Shown here: positions 53,585-60,938 of the stretch, piece after piece
Numbering within the stretch: the first letter of the stretch is position 1
Layout of the letters: each line of letters opens with the position of its first letter
Assembly: GCF_030269605.1 (NCBI RefSeq)
Contig: NZ_BSTQ01000020.1
Coordinates: forward strand, 124,001 to 188,000
DNA: 64,000 nucleotides
From: Lentzea sp. NBRC 105346
Lineage (GTDB): Bacteria > Actinomycetota > Actinomycetes > Mycobacteriales > Pseudonocardiaceae
Reading direction: 5' to 3'
Position numbers and translations under genes: made by a program
The notes under the pieces: model-generated
What the model was told of the DNA's origin: nothing
Database searches by the model: none
Seen by the model: the letters and a program-made list of their open reading frames with translations, nothing else

Positions 53585-54640
53585 GTGGACTCGGATCGAC
53601 CGCGCAGGCCGACGCTGGACACCGTCGCCTCCGCAGTCGGGGTGTCTCGCGCGACGGTCTCGAACGCCTACAACCGGCCCGACCAGCTGTCGGCGTCGCT
53701 GCGTACGCGCATCCTGGAGACCGCACGCTCCCTGGGTTACGCCGGCCCGGACCCGGTGGCCCGCAGCCTGGCGACCCGCCAGAACCTGGCCGTCGGCGTG
53801 ATGCTGCCGCAGTCGCTGTCCGGCGCGTTCTCCGATCCGGCGCTGTCGATCGTGCTCGACGGCCTGTCGTCCATGCTCGACGACCACAGCCTGGTACTGA
53901 TGCCCGGCGGCCCCAGTCCCTCGATGGTGGCCCGAGCCCAGGCCGACGTGCTGGTCGCCTACTCCCTGCCGTCGGCCGCGGCCGCCTTCGACGCGGTCGG
54001 CCCGCGCGGCCTGGTGGTGATCGACCAACCCGTGCTGCCAGGCGTTCCCCGAGTGTTCATCGACGACTACGCCGGTGCCCGTTCGGCGGCGGCCCACCTG
54101 CTCGCTTTGGGCCACAGGCGGTTCGGCATCCTGACGTTCGCGCTTCACCCGGACGGGTTCCGAGGACCGGCTCTCGGTTTGCGCCGTTCGGACATCCCCT
54201 TCCGCGTCAGCCACGACCGCCTCACCGGCTACCTCGACACTTTGGAGAATGGCGGTGTCACACCGGAGAATGTCCCGGTGTGGGAGGCGAGCGGCAGTGA
54301 CCGCGAACTCGGACGCGAAGGGGCGCGGTGGATGTTGACCCGCAGCCCCCGCCCGAGCGCCTTGCTGTGCGCGTCGGACCAGCTGGCGTTCGGCGCCCTG
54401 CAGGCCGCACGTGATCTCGGCCTGTCGGTACCGGGCGATCTGTCCGTCGTCGGCTTCGACGACGTCCCGGAAGCCTCGGTGTCCGACCCACCGTTGACTA
54501 CTGTGCGTCAACCCCTGGCCGAGAAGGGCCGTCTTGCGGGCCGTTTGGCCCTGACGTTACTGGCAGGTGCCAGACCGCCGCGCCCAGCGCGGCTCGACGT
54601 TTCCCTCGTCTCGAGAGCGTCGTGCGCCCCTAAGAAGTGA
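53585..54640 (+). CDS. LacI-family transcriptional regulator
   Basis: A 351-residue repressor. The N-terminal DNA-binding domain is TLDTVASAVGVSRATVSNAY, with the hinge helix around PVARSLATRQ. The periplasmic-binding-like effector domain (about 65-345) has the usual ALLCASDQLAFGALQAAR and SVVGFDDVPEAS motifs. The GTG at 53585 is chosen because AAGG (53574-53577) is 7 bases upstream. The GTG at 53579 is too close to it. It probably represses the MFS gene and itself through the palindrome at 53543-53558. Confidence 0.92.
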   Translation: MDSDRPRRPTLDTVASAVGVSRATVSNAYNRPDQLSASLRTRILETARSLGYAGPDPVARSLATRQNLAVGVMLPQSLSGAFSDPALSIVLDGLSSMLDDHSLVLMPGGPSPSMVARAQADVLVAYSLPSAAAAFDAVGPRGLVVIDQPVLPGVPRVFIDDYAGARSAAAHLLALGHRRFGILTFALHPDGFRGPALGLRRSDIPFRVSHDRLTGYLDTLENGGVTPENVPVWEASGSDRELGREGARWMLTRSPRPSALLCASDQLAFGALQAARDLGLSVPGDLSVVGFDDVPEASVSDPPLTTVRQPLAEKGRLAGRLALTLLAGARPPRPARLDVSLVSRASCAPKK

Positions 54641-54650
54641 TACGCGTCAC
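54637..54650. promoter_or_regulatory. CRP-like half-site pair
   Basis: GTGA-TACGCG-TCAC fits the GTGA-N6-TCAC pattern of Crp/GlxR regulators. It overlaps the LacI stop codon and lies about 120 bases before tRNA-Arg. It is a pattern match only. Confidence 0.3.
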
Positions 54651-54767
54651 GTTTAGACCGTTTTGATCACTCTTTTGGGCGCAGGCCGGAAACGGTCGAT
54701 CGACTCCGGACGATGTGTCCGATGGAGGGGGCACCACCGCTACGGCGTGTGGTCACCAACTCCGCAA

Positions 54768-54843
54768 GCCTCCGTAGCTCAGTGGAGAGAGCGAGGGACT
54801 TCTAATCCCGAGGTCGCAGGTTCGAATCCTGCCGGGGGCACCA
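54768..54843 (+). tRNA. tRNA-Arg (anticodon UCU)
   Basis: A full cloverleaf can be drawn. The acceptor GCCTCCG (54768-54774) pairs with CGGGGGC (54833-54839). The D arm is GCTCAGTGGAGAGAGC, the anticodon loop CTTCTAA has TCT at 54801-54803, and the T arm is GCAGGTTCGAATCCTGC. Discriminator A and an encoded CCA end at 54843. One mismatch closes the anticodon stem. It reads the rare AGA codon. The accessory region to the right begins immediately after it. Confidence 0.95.
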
Positions 54844-54901
54844 AAGACGAAGGCGATTCGTGTTCGCGGAATGCGCGGACCGGGTCGCCTTTGGGTGTTT
54901 T

Positions 54902-55020
54902 CTGGGGGCCGAGCCCCCAGACCCCAGCCGGGGGCAAGCCCCCGGACCCCGTAGGTGGCCGGGACCGTCTGCATGTTGCTCCGGCGGGGGCAAGCCCCTG
55001 GACCCCATCCAGGGTCGGGA
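54902..55020. repeat. Cluster of G+C hairpins downstream of tRNA-Arg (terminator and repeat copies)
   Basis: CTGGGGGC-CGA-GCCCCCAG (54902-54920) forms a tRNA terminator-like hairpin. CCGGGGGC-AA-GCCCCCGG (54928-54945) and a near copy, GGGGGCAAGCCCCTGG, at about 54985 follow. Each of these last two is followed at similar distance by GGGACCGTC, so an imperfect direct repeat of about 55 bases is present twice. Confidence 0.7.
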
Positions 55021-55084
55021 CCGTCCGTACGCGGCCCCTACCGATGTAGCGATGGCCGGCCAGTCAGTCGTGTAGCGATTTCGG

Positions 55085-55545
55085 GTGCGCGGGTTCTTCT
55101 GCGGCAACACGAGTTGTCGGGTGGCGACGTTCGCCGAGCAGGTCGATGACCTGACCGCTAGGCATGCTCGCCGAACCTCGTCGCGCCGCACGGTGTTGGA
55201 GCACATCTGGCTAGCGCTGACCCGCCGGGCAGAGTCGCGTTTAGCAGCCAAGCTGGGGCTCGCGGCGAGCCGGGGCACGTTGCTGCGGCTAGTGCACGCG
55301 TTGCCAGATCCCGAGATGGGGACGGTAAAGGTGTTCGGTGTCGACGACTCGCGATCGCGCGTGGCCGCAACTACGCGACGTGCCATTCGACGCGGTCACC
55401 CATCGCCGTGTCGATGTGCTCCCCAGCCGTAGAGCCACCACCCCGACCACGTGGCTGCGTGAGCACGCGGGGAGTAGTCCGCTGGGACGGCTCGGCCACC
55501 TACACCGAGGCGATCCGCCAGGCCGCCCGCAAGCGGTGCAGGTGT
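55085..55545 (+). pseudogene. ISL3-family transposase remnant, 5'-truncated and frameshifted
   Basis: The frame at 55085 reads GFFCGNTSCRVATFAEQVDD, then AAKLGLAASRGTLLRLVHAL and FGVDD, the start of the ISL3 transposase catalytic part. The family sequence then continues in other frames: LAIARGRNYATCH, then FDAVTHRRVDVLPSR, then VVRWDGSATYTEAIRQA. At least three frameshifts are therefore present. The first roughly 80 residues and the C-terminal half are missing. No terminal inverted repeats were found. It is a dead insertion next to the tRNA-Arg gene. Confidence 0.85.
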
Positions 55546-55688
55546 GACACGCCGCCGTAACGTCCGCATAGATCGCCAAGGTCCAAGTTGTCCGCGTGTT
55601 CTGCCAGCTGGCATCAGCGATTCGACACTGGGGTAGCCACCGCAACTCAGAGATGCTACATTTCCCTCACAAGAGAAGGAGGAGTACG

Positions 55689-56084
55689 GTGAGGTCGATC
55701 CACCTGCCCGATCACGACTACGAGCGCGTCGCCCTCCTGGCCCGCGCTTGGGAGATCTCGGAAGGAGAGGTTGTGCGACGTCTTCTCGACAGGTTCCTTC
55801 AACCACCCCCGCCGGCTGCGACTGGCGATGCTTCGGCCGCCGACACGGTAGCCATATATGCAGACTACGAAGGGCAACACATCGAAGCGATCTTTCACCG
55901 CGCCACGAAACGCGTAGACATCACCGACGGCGTGCTTGCCGGCCGCTCGTTCAAGAGCCCGAGCGGCGCAGCAATCGGAGTCGTACGGGCGCTCAACCCG
56001 AACGTGCACCCCAACCGCAATGGCTGGTCGTTCTGGTTCCTCAAGGCGAACGGCGAAGCACTCCAAAGCATGAGGCATGAGTAG
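55689..56084 (+). CDS. Small protein with N-terminal DNA-binding-like helix and RAMA/DUF4357-like domain
   Basis: A 131-residue protein. The GTG at 55689 follows AAGAAGGAGGAG, a near-ideal ribosome site. Residues 1-35 (RSIHLPDHDYERVALLARAW, then EGEVVRRLLDRF) resemble a ribbon-helix-helix or coiled dimer segment. Residues about 55-125 (YEGQHIEAIFHRATKRVDIT, FKSPSGAAIGVVRALN, NGWSFWFL) match the pattern of RAMA/DUF4357-type modules found with restriction and methylase systems. It is monocistronic, closed by a strong hairpin. I infer a role in the defence island, perhaps reading modified DNA. Confidence 0.75.
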   Translation: MRSIHLPDHDYERVALLARAWEISEGEVVRRLLDRFLQPPPPAATGDASAADTVAIYADYEGQHIEAIFHRATKRVDITDGVLAGRSFKSPSGAAIGVVRALNPNVHPNRNGWSFWFLKANGEALQSMRHE

Positions 56085-56107
56085 CAAATCGTAGTACCTC
56101 CGCACGG

Positions 56108-56144
56108 CGAGGGCCCTGGATGTCACTAGCACCCAGGGCCCTCG
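56108..56144 (+). terminator. Strong hairpin terminator
   Basis: CGAGGGCCCTGG (56108-56119) and CCAGGGCCCTCG (56133-56144) form a perfect 12-base stem with a 13-base loop, 24 bases after the small RAMA-like gene. The rest of the gap to 56366 holds only a short Arg/Pro-rich open frame that I do not accept. Confidence 0.8.
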
Positions 56145-56366
56145 TCATGCATTCAACACCAGCTCGTGCAATCACGCCGAGATCACCGCCATCGCAGCCA
56201 ACGACGCTCACGGGGATGATCGCCGACGCCTACGAACTCACCCACCAGTGCCCGTGCCTGCGACGTCCCGGACGTACACCGGTCCGGCTACTCGTACGGC
56301 GTCGGCGTCGACTGGCACGCGAGGCCTCCGAATTCCTGAGGGGCCAAGGACTTCGGCGCCACATCG

Positions 56367-56978
56367 TCATCGGCTCACCGAGTACCAGATCGCCCAAGCT
56401 CGGTTCACCTCGTCCAGCAGAACTGCAAGCTTGGGGAACTCGTCATCGAGCATGTCCCAGTCGCAACTAAGTGCACCATCCACCAACGCGGTCCACGCAT
56501 GTACGAAGTGCTCGATGGCCTGTTGGACGTGGTTCACATACGCGGTAACGTGCCGAACTTGCCTCGCACTGCGCTGAGCCTCAATCTCTGCCTGCTCATC
56601 CGGCATGCGCCGCACGAACGGGGACGACAGGGGAACTGGGCCGCGATCGGGATCCAACACCCCGACGCCTCGGTGGTGGAGTCCGACGGTGCTGAGAAGC
56701 AGGCTCTCGAACTCACTCCGCTCAGCGCTTCCCGCTAGATCCCTGAAGTCCTGGACGACCAGTTCAAGATCGCCCCCACGGTCCGAAGTCAGCCGCGCGG
56801 CGAGCCATCTCGCCTGGTCCGCGACGTGCCTGAGCCGGGCGGTGCGCGTCTCCCACTCTGTGATCAACGTGTTGGTGTCGTCCTGCACCTCTTCATCAGA
56901 CTGCGAAGCCTCGTCTTCCTGCTCCTGTTCTGGAGACATCCAATGGTTCCCTTCGAGGTCGACACGCGTGTCGATCAT
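56367..56978 (-). CDS. Acidic helical protein coupled to the DUF6119 gene, unknown function
   Basis: A 203-residue protein that I do not recognise. Residues 1-40 are strongly acidic (EQEQEDEASQSDEEVQDDTN). The rest is mostly helical (TARLRHVADQARWLAARLTS, VTAYVNHVQQAIEHFVHAWT), with no membrane segment. The ATG at 56978 overlaps the TGA of the preceding DUF6119 gene as ATGA, so the pair is co-translated. A dedicated partner or antagonist of that protein is likely, but this is inferred from gene order only. Confidence 0.7.
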   Translation of the reverse strand: MIDTRVDLEGNHWMSPEQEQEDEASQSDEEVQDDTNTLITEWETRTARLRHVADQARWLAARLTSDRGGDLELVVQDFRDLAGSAERSEFESLLLSTVGLHHRGVGVLDPDRGPVPLSSPFVRRMPDEQAEIEAQRSARQVRHVTAYVNHVQQAIEHFVHAWTALVDGALSCDWDMLDDEFPKLAVLLDEVNRAWAIWYSVSR

Positions 56979-58621
56979 TGTGCCCGGCTAGGGATGTTGA
57001 CGACGGCAACCTCGATGCCGGAGTTCCGAAGAGCCATCACCGCCTGCAGCAACGAAACCTGAGCGAAGGTGAACAGGTTGTCCACAGTGAGCGGCTTGCC
57101 GCTCTTGAGGGAAATGGCGTAGACGACCTTCTTCGGCATGAAGTCGTCTCCGACCAGGTGTTGGGGATTCTGCCCGCGCACCTTTGCGAGAAGCTTGCGT
57201 CGCGCGTCGCCGTCCAACCTCAGCGCATCTGCCGACACCCTCCCCTGCGCGAAGAGGTGGTTGAGCGGTGCAGTGGACTCGGCGCGCTTCACGTGGACGA
57301 GCTCGTTGCCCGAGCCGAAGAGATCACAAGCCTCAAAGCCGTGCGGATGCAGCTCGGACTTGATGAGGGCCCGATCCAGACACACGAATCCATGCTTGGC
57401 GGCCTCCTCGTTGTACGCCTTCTCATCCACGAGATCCGCGGTCCAGTCGATCAGTGACGGCCCGGTGGAGCCCTTCAGCAGTTCGTCGACCTGACTTCGG
57501 ATTGTTTCCAGGTGACGATCACCAACTTCGTACCAGCGGCCCTCGTGGTAGAAGAAGTGGCTGGTTCCGAGCGAGACTTCCGCGGCCAGCCACTTGTTGG
57601 CCGGAATCCTTGGACTCGCGACGTTCTCACCATCGACGTCCCGGCACATCTGGATGTAGCCATCGGTGAGCGCAGGCAGACGCTCACCCTCAGGCATGCG
57701 CCGCGTCTTCGCCAGAATGTGCTCAAGGTCCAGCTCCCGAACGGACTCCCGTCGTGAGCCTGCCTTGAGCCAGAACGACATCGCACCATCCTCTTCGTCC
57801 AGGAGAGTCGTGGGCACAGTCACCGCGATGCTGCCGCGCGTCGGGTCTACGAGCAGCAAGTCGAGACGACGGTCGAGCTCACGCCTGCGCTCGTCCTGGG
57901 GCTTCAGCGGACGAACCCTCGAGATGGCGTCGAACTCGGGCGCCGGTGACTGAGTGGTCGCGATGCGATTGATTTCGGCGAGATCCGCAAGGAAGTCGTC
58001 GGGCTCCGAACCGAGATGGATCTTGAGGGCGTCGGTACCTGAGATCTGCACCGACTGCTTCCGCCCCTTGCTCAGCGTGAGTGAGGTCTCGCCCAGCTTG
58101 CCCGCGAGCCTGCTGACGACCTCTCCGTACTCCTCGATACCGAATCCGTGGATGTGCTGGTCCTGGGCAGCGGACTTCCGGTCGGTGCGCCCACGCGCGT
58201 CCATCATGCTGTGGGTTACTTGGCGAACAGCATCGGGTTTGAGAACCCGCAGCGCGAAGCCGAACCCGAAGCCGGACACCACGCGGGACTGATCAAGCAA
58301 TAGGTGTCCCATGCCGTACGCGACGGCGAACACCGTGGTCTCGATCGGTACAACAAGGACGCCCGCCGCCGTCTTGTTCTCCACCGCCGGGCACGCTTCG
58401 GTGAGGCGGCAAACAGCATCGGCCCACTCCGGCGGACGATCCCGGCCGATCACGCCGGCGTACAAGAGCGCTGGGGTGGTACCGACGAGCACGTCCTGAA
58501 CCTCGAAATCGTGGTCTCGCTCGTACTTGAGGTTCAGCGCGTCGCGCAGCGGCGCCTTGGCCGACAGATCGTCCTGCAGCAGGTAGACCGTGCTCCGCCG
58601 CGTAGCCGGCTTGGTCGTCAT
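56975..58621 (-). CDS. DUF6119 / TIGR04141 sporadically distributed protein
   Basis: A 548-residue soluble protein. It starts MTTKPATRRSTVYLLQDDLS, and LVVPIETTVFAVAYGMGHLL with SRVVSGFGFGFALRVLKPDA is the family hallmark near residues 95-140. KSGKPLTVDNLFTFAQVSLL lies near the C-terminus. The family is patchily distributed and found in mobile and defence neighbourhoods. No biochemical activity is established to my knowledge. The ATG at 58621 has AGGAGAGAG upstream. An upstream extension exists but lacks a ribosome site. It is divergent from the methylase-like gene at 58794. Confidence 0.82.
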   Translation of the reverse strand: MTTKPATRRSTVYLLQDDLSAKAPLRDALNLKYERDHDFEVQDVLVGTTPALLYAGVIGRDRPPEWADAVCRLTEACPAVENKTAAGVLVVPIETTVFAVAYGMGHLLLDQSRVVSGFGFGFALRVLKPDAVRQVTHSMMDARGRTDRKSAAQDQHIHGFGIEEYGEVVSRLAGKLGETSLTLSKGRKQSVQISGTDALKIHLGSEPDDFLADLAEINRIATTQSPAPEFDAISRVRPLKPQDERRRELDRRLDLLLVDPTRGSIAVTVPTTLLDEEDGAMSFWLKAGSRRESVRELDLEHILAKTRRMPEGERLPALTDGYIQMCRDVDGENVASPRIPANKWLAAEVSLGTSHFFYHEGRWYEVGDRHLETIRSQVDELLKGSTGPSLIDWTADLVDEKAYNEEAAKHGFVCLDRALIKSELHPHGFEACDLFGSGNELVHVKRAESTAPLNHLFAQGRVSADALRLDGDARRKLLAKVRGQNPQHLVGDDFMPKKVVYAISLKSGKPLTVDNLFTFAQVSLLQAVMALRNSGIEVAVVNIPSRAQ

Positions 58622-58793
58622 GGGCTCTCTCCTTGCATCCGTTCGTGGTGTGCAAGGAGCAGGTTGCCCGAACATGGGCAGCAGACCGCCGAATCTGCTG
58701 ATATCCCCTGTTATCAATGTCCGCGCTCGCGATATGCTGCCGCCCTGAATAGAGTCGAACTCGCTGTAGTTCAAGACCGAAGGGGGCGAAACG

Positions 58794-60899
58794 ATGCGAT
58801 CGACCCCTGATTCCCCCATGGTCACGCTCTCCGAGATCGCCTCCATGGCGCAGGTCAAGCGCCCTGTCGTCTCGACTTGGCGGCGGCGGCACGTGGACTT
58901 CCCGGCGCCCGTCCGACTGGATAGCGACCTGCGTTTTCACGGCCACGAGGTGGTGGACTGGCTGGTCACCAGAGGACTGGGCAATGCGGACGCAACCCAG
59001 CTTCGAGCTGAGCTCGCCCTGCACAGCATCGCGACACACTCGGCCCGATTCGGCGCGCGAACGGTCATCGAAGTCGTCAGCAGCTTGCTGTGCTTGCGCC
59101 ACCTTGACGAGATGCCCTTGCTTCCAAACGGCCTCCGAGGTGGTCCGACGGATCCGGAAGAAACCTGGAGGACGCTGCGTCAACGGGGCGAACGAATGGA
59201 CCCGGATGACGAACTTCTGCTTCGCGAACTGCGCTCCACCGAGGGTTCTGCCCTAGCGCTTGCGGGCCTTGCTGACGACCTGGTCGAAGCCGCGTACACC
59301 GACGCGGGTGCGTTTGAGTGGCTGCTGACATCACGTGCTCGCCTCTCTGTGCCCGAGCTTGCCGCCGACGCGCTCACGCCGGAGCTGCGGCCCCTACTCG
59401 CCCAGCTAGTCGATTCGCAGTTGGCGGGCGAACACAGGGGACCCCTCACGGTCGCGGATCCCCATGCCCGCGGAGGGGACCTGCTGGCAGCGTTAGTTCG
59501 TGCGATCGACGATCAGACTCAGATCCGTGTGCTCGCCGCAGAACCTGAGGAGTGGCTCGCCCGGCTCACCCGCCGCCGCCTGCTGATCGGTGGCGTCGAC
59601 GAACTGAACCTCGATGTGCAGATCGGCACCGAACTCGAGGAACGGCTGGCGGCCCCGGATGTGATCGTCACCCGACTCCCCTATCAGGCCGGGGAACGCC
59701 GTTCAAAGCTGACTGTGCTGGAGGAGATCGAGAAGATCGGCGATTTGCTCGGCCCTGGCTGCACCGCCATCGTCATCGGTCCCGCTGACGCCCTTGTCGA
59801 CGCGCTGCCCGGCACCGACGAGGCCCGGCTGCGGTCTGACCTGCTCCGCAGCGGCATCCTCGAGACCGTCGTCAACCTGCCCGGCGGCATGAGCCCATAT
59901 CGGCCTGGCTATCGCAGCGCCCTTTGGGTACTAACTCGAGAGCCAACTGCTCCCACTCGCGGTTACGTACTGGTCTCCGACATCGGCTCCCAGCCGTTCG
60001 ACGAACGGGTACGAACCCGGCTGGCCGAGGACATCGTGTTGTGGCGCACCGAAGGATTCCGCCGCGACGGGCACGATCCACGCTATGGCCGCATAGTCCC
60101 AGTCGCGCAGCTTGACATCACGTTCGGCCACGCGCTCATCCCACCGGGGCCACCACCCTCCGCGCTCCTGGCCCAAACGGTGATGGAGCGGCCCGCTTTG
60201 ATCGCCGAAGCGGAAGGTCGGCTCGAACAGGCCGACTTGAAGGCAAGACGACATGTCGATGAGCATGGTCACCTGCGTGGAAAGGTCGTCCGGCGTGTAG
60301 CCGAACAACCCTCGATGGCCACTATCGGTTCACTCATCGCGTTAGGGCGCCTGGAGAAGATCAAGGGTAACCGTCTCGATCCTCAGCACATCGGCTCCGA
60401 GGGCCATCACAAGGTGCTCGGCCCCGAGGAGGTGCGCGGTGACAGCCCGTTCGGTGCGCGACGTATTGACCGTGTTGTCCTGGCAGGGATGTACGAACGC
60501 GCCGGCCTTACCGAGCCTGGCGACATCGTCTATACGACGACGCCTCACTTCGGCGCGGAGGTCGACCACGACGGCTTCTCGGTCGTCGCCTTCCCGGCTC
60601 GGGTGCTCCGCGTCAACCCGTATGCGGTGCGCCCGCTGACGCCACGCGTCCTTGCCGCGCTGCTCAACGCGGCCAGAAACACCGGCCGCAGCCCCAGCGC
60701 GGTTCGCGCGGCGCAGCGACTGGAAGACTTCGTGATCCCAGATCTGGACCCGGCGGAGGTCAAACGTTTCGACGGCTTGCTCGCAGAGATCGAGCAACGA
60801 CAGGAACTCCTGCGTACGCAAGACGAAGCGCTCGCTGAAGTCCGCAGCCTGACCATCGCCGGCATTGCAGACGGCACCCTGACCATCGACCGCCCGTAG
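58794..60899 (+). CDS. Methylase-like protein fused to a specificity-like C-terminus, catalytic motif lost
   Basis: A 701-residue protein. Residues about 10-60 are an AlpA/MerR-like helix-turn-helix (LSEIASMAQVKRPVVSTWRR, FHGHEVVDWL). Residues about 200-480 follow the N6-adenine methylase fold. Motif I is ADPHARGGDLL in place of DPCCGSGG, and the catalytic motif IV NPPF/Y is replaced by TRLPY near residue 291. The late block LRSGILETVVNLPGGM is well kept. Residues about 510-700 resemble an HsdS target-recognition half (TEPGDIVYTTTPHFG, ending EIEQRQELLRTQDEALAEV). Methyl transfer is unlikely. A DNA-reading or sensing role is inferred. It lies 39 bases before hsdM and may be the first gene of that operon. 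Confidence 0.78.
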   Translation: MRSTPDSPMVTLSEIASMAQVKRPVVSTWRRRHVDFPAPVRLDSDLRFHGHEVVDWLVTRGLGNADATQLRAELALHSIATHSARFGARTVIEVVSSLLCLRHLDEMPLLPNGLRGGPTDPEETWRTLRQRGERMDPDDELLLRELRSTEGSALALAGLADDLVEAAYTDAGAFEWLLTSRARLSVPELAADALTPELRPLLAQLVDSQLAGEHRGPLTVADPHARGGDLLAALVRAIDDQTQIRVLAAEPEEWLARLTRRRLLIGGVDELNLDVQIGTELEERLAAPDVIVTRLPYQAGERRSKLTVLEEIEKIGDLLGPGCTAIVIGPADALVDALPGTDEARLRSDLLRSGILETVVNLPGGMSPYRPGYRSALWVLTREPTAPTRGYVLVSDIGSQPFDERVRTRLAEDIVLWRTEGFRRDGHDPRYGRIVPVAQLDITFGHALIPPGPPPSALLAQTVMERPALIAEAEGRLEQADLKARRHVDEHGHLRGKVVRRVAEQPSMATIGSLIALGRLEKIKGNRLDPQHIGSEGHHKVLGPEEVRGDSPFGARRIDRVVLAGMYERAGLTEPGDIVYTTTPHFGAEVDHDGFSVVAFPARVLRVNPYAVRPLTPRVLAALLNAARNTGRSPSAVRAAQRLEDFVIPDLDPAEVKRFDGLLAEIEQRQELLRTQDEALAEVRSLTIAGIADGTLTIDRP

Positions 60900-60938
60900 T
60901 TGTGCCCCGACCACACGGAACCTAGAGGAAGAGGAACG

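Noticed and set aside
54901..55079. Riboswitch or structured RNA downstream of tRNA-Arg
   Set aside because: The hairpins are simple G+C inverted repeats repeated in tandem, better explained as terminator and dispersed repeat copies.
56120..56470. Short plus-strand frame after the RAMA-like gene
   Set aside because: Arg/Pro/Ser-rich reading, starting inside the terminator hairpin, no ribosome site, and overlapping the convergent 203-residue gene.
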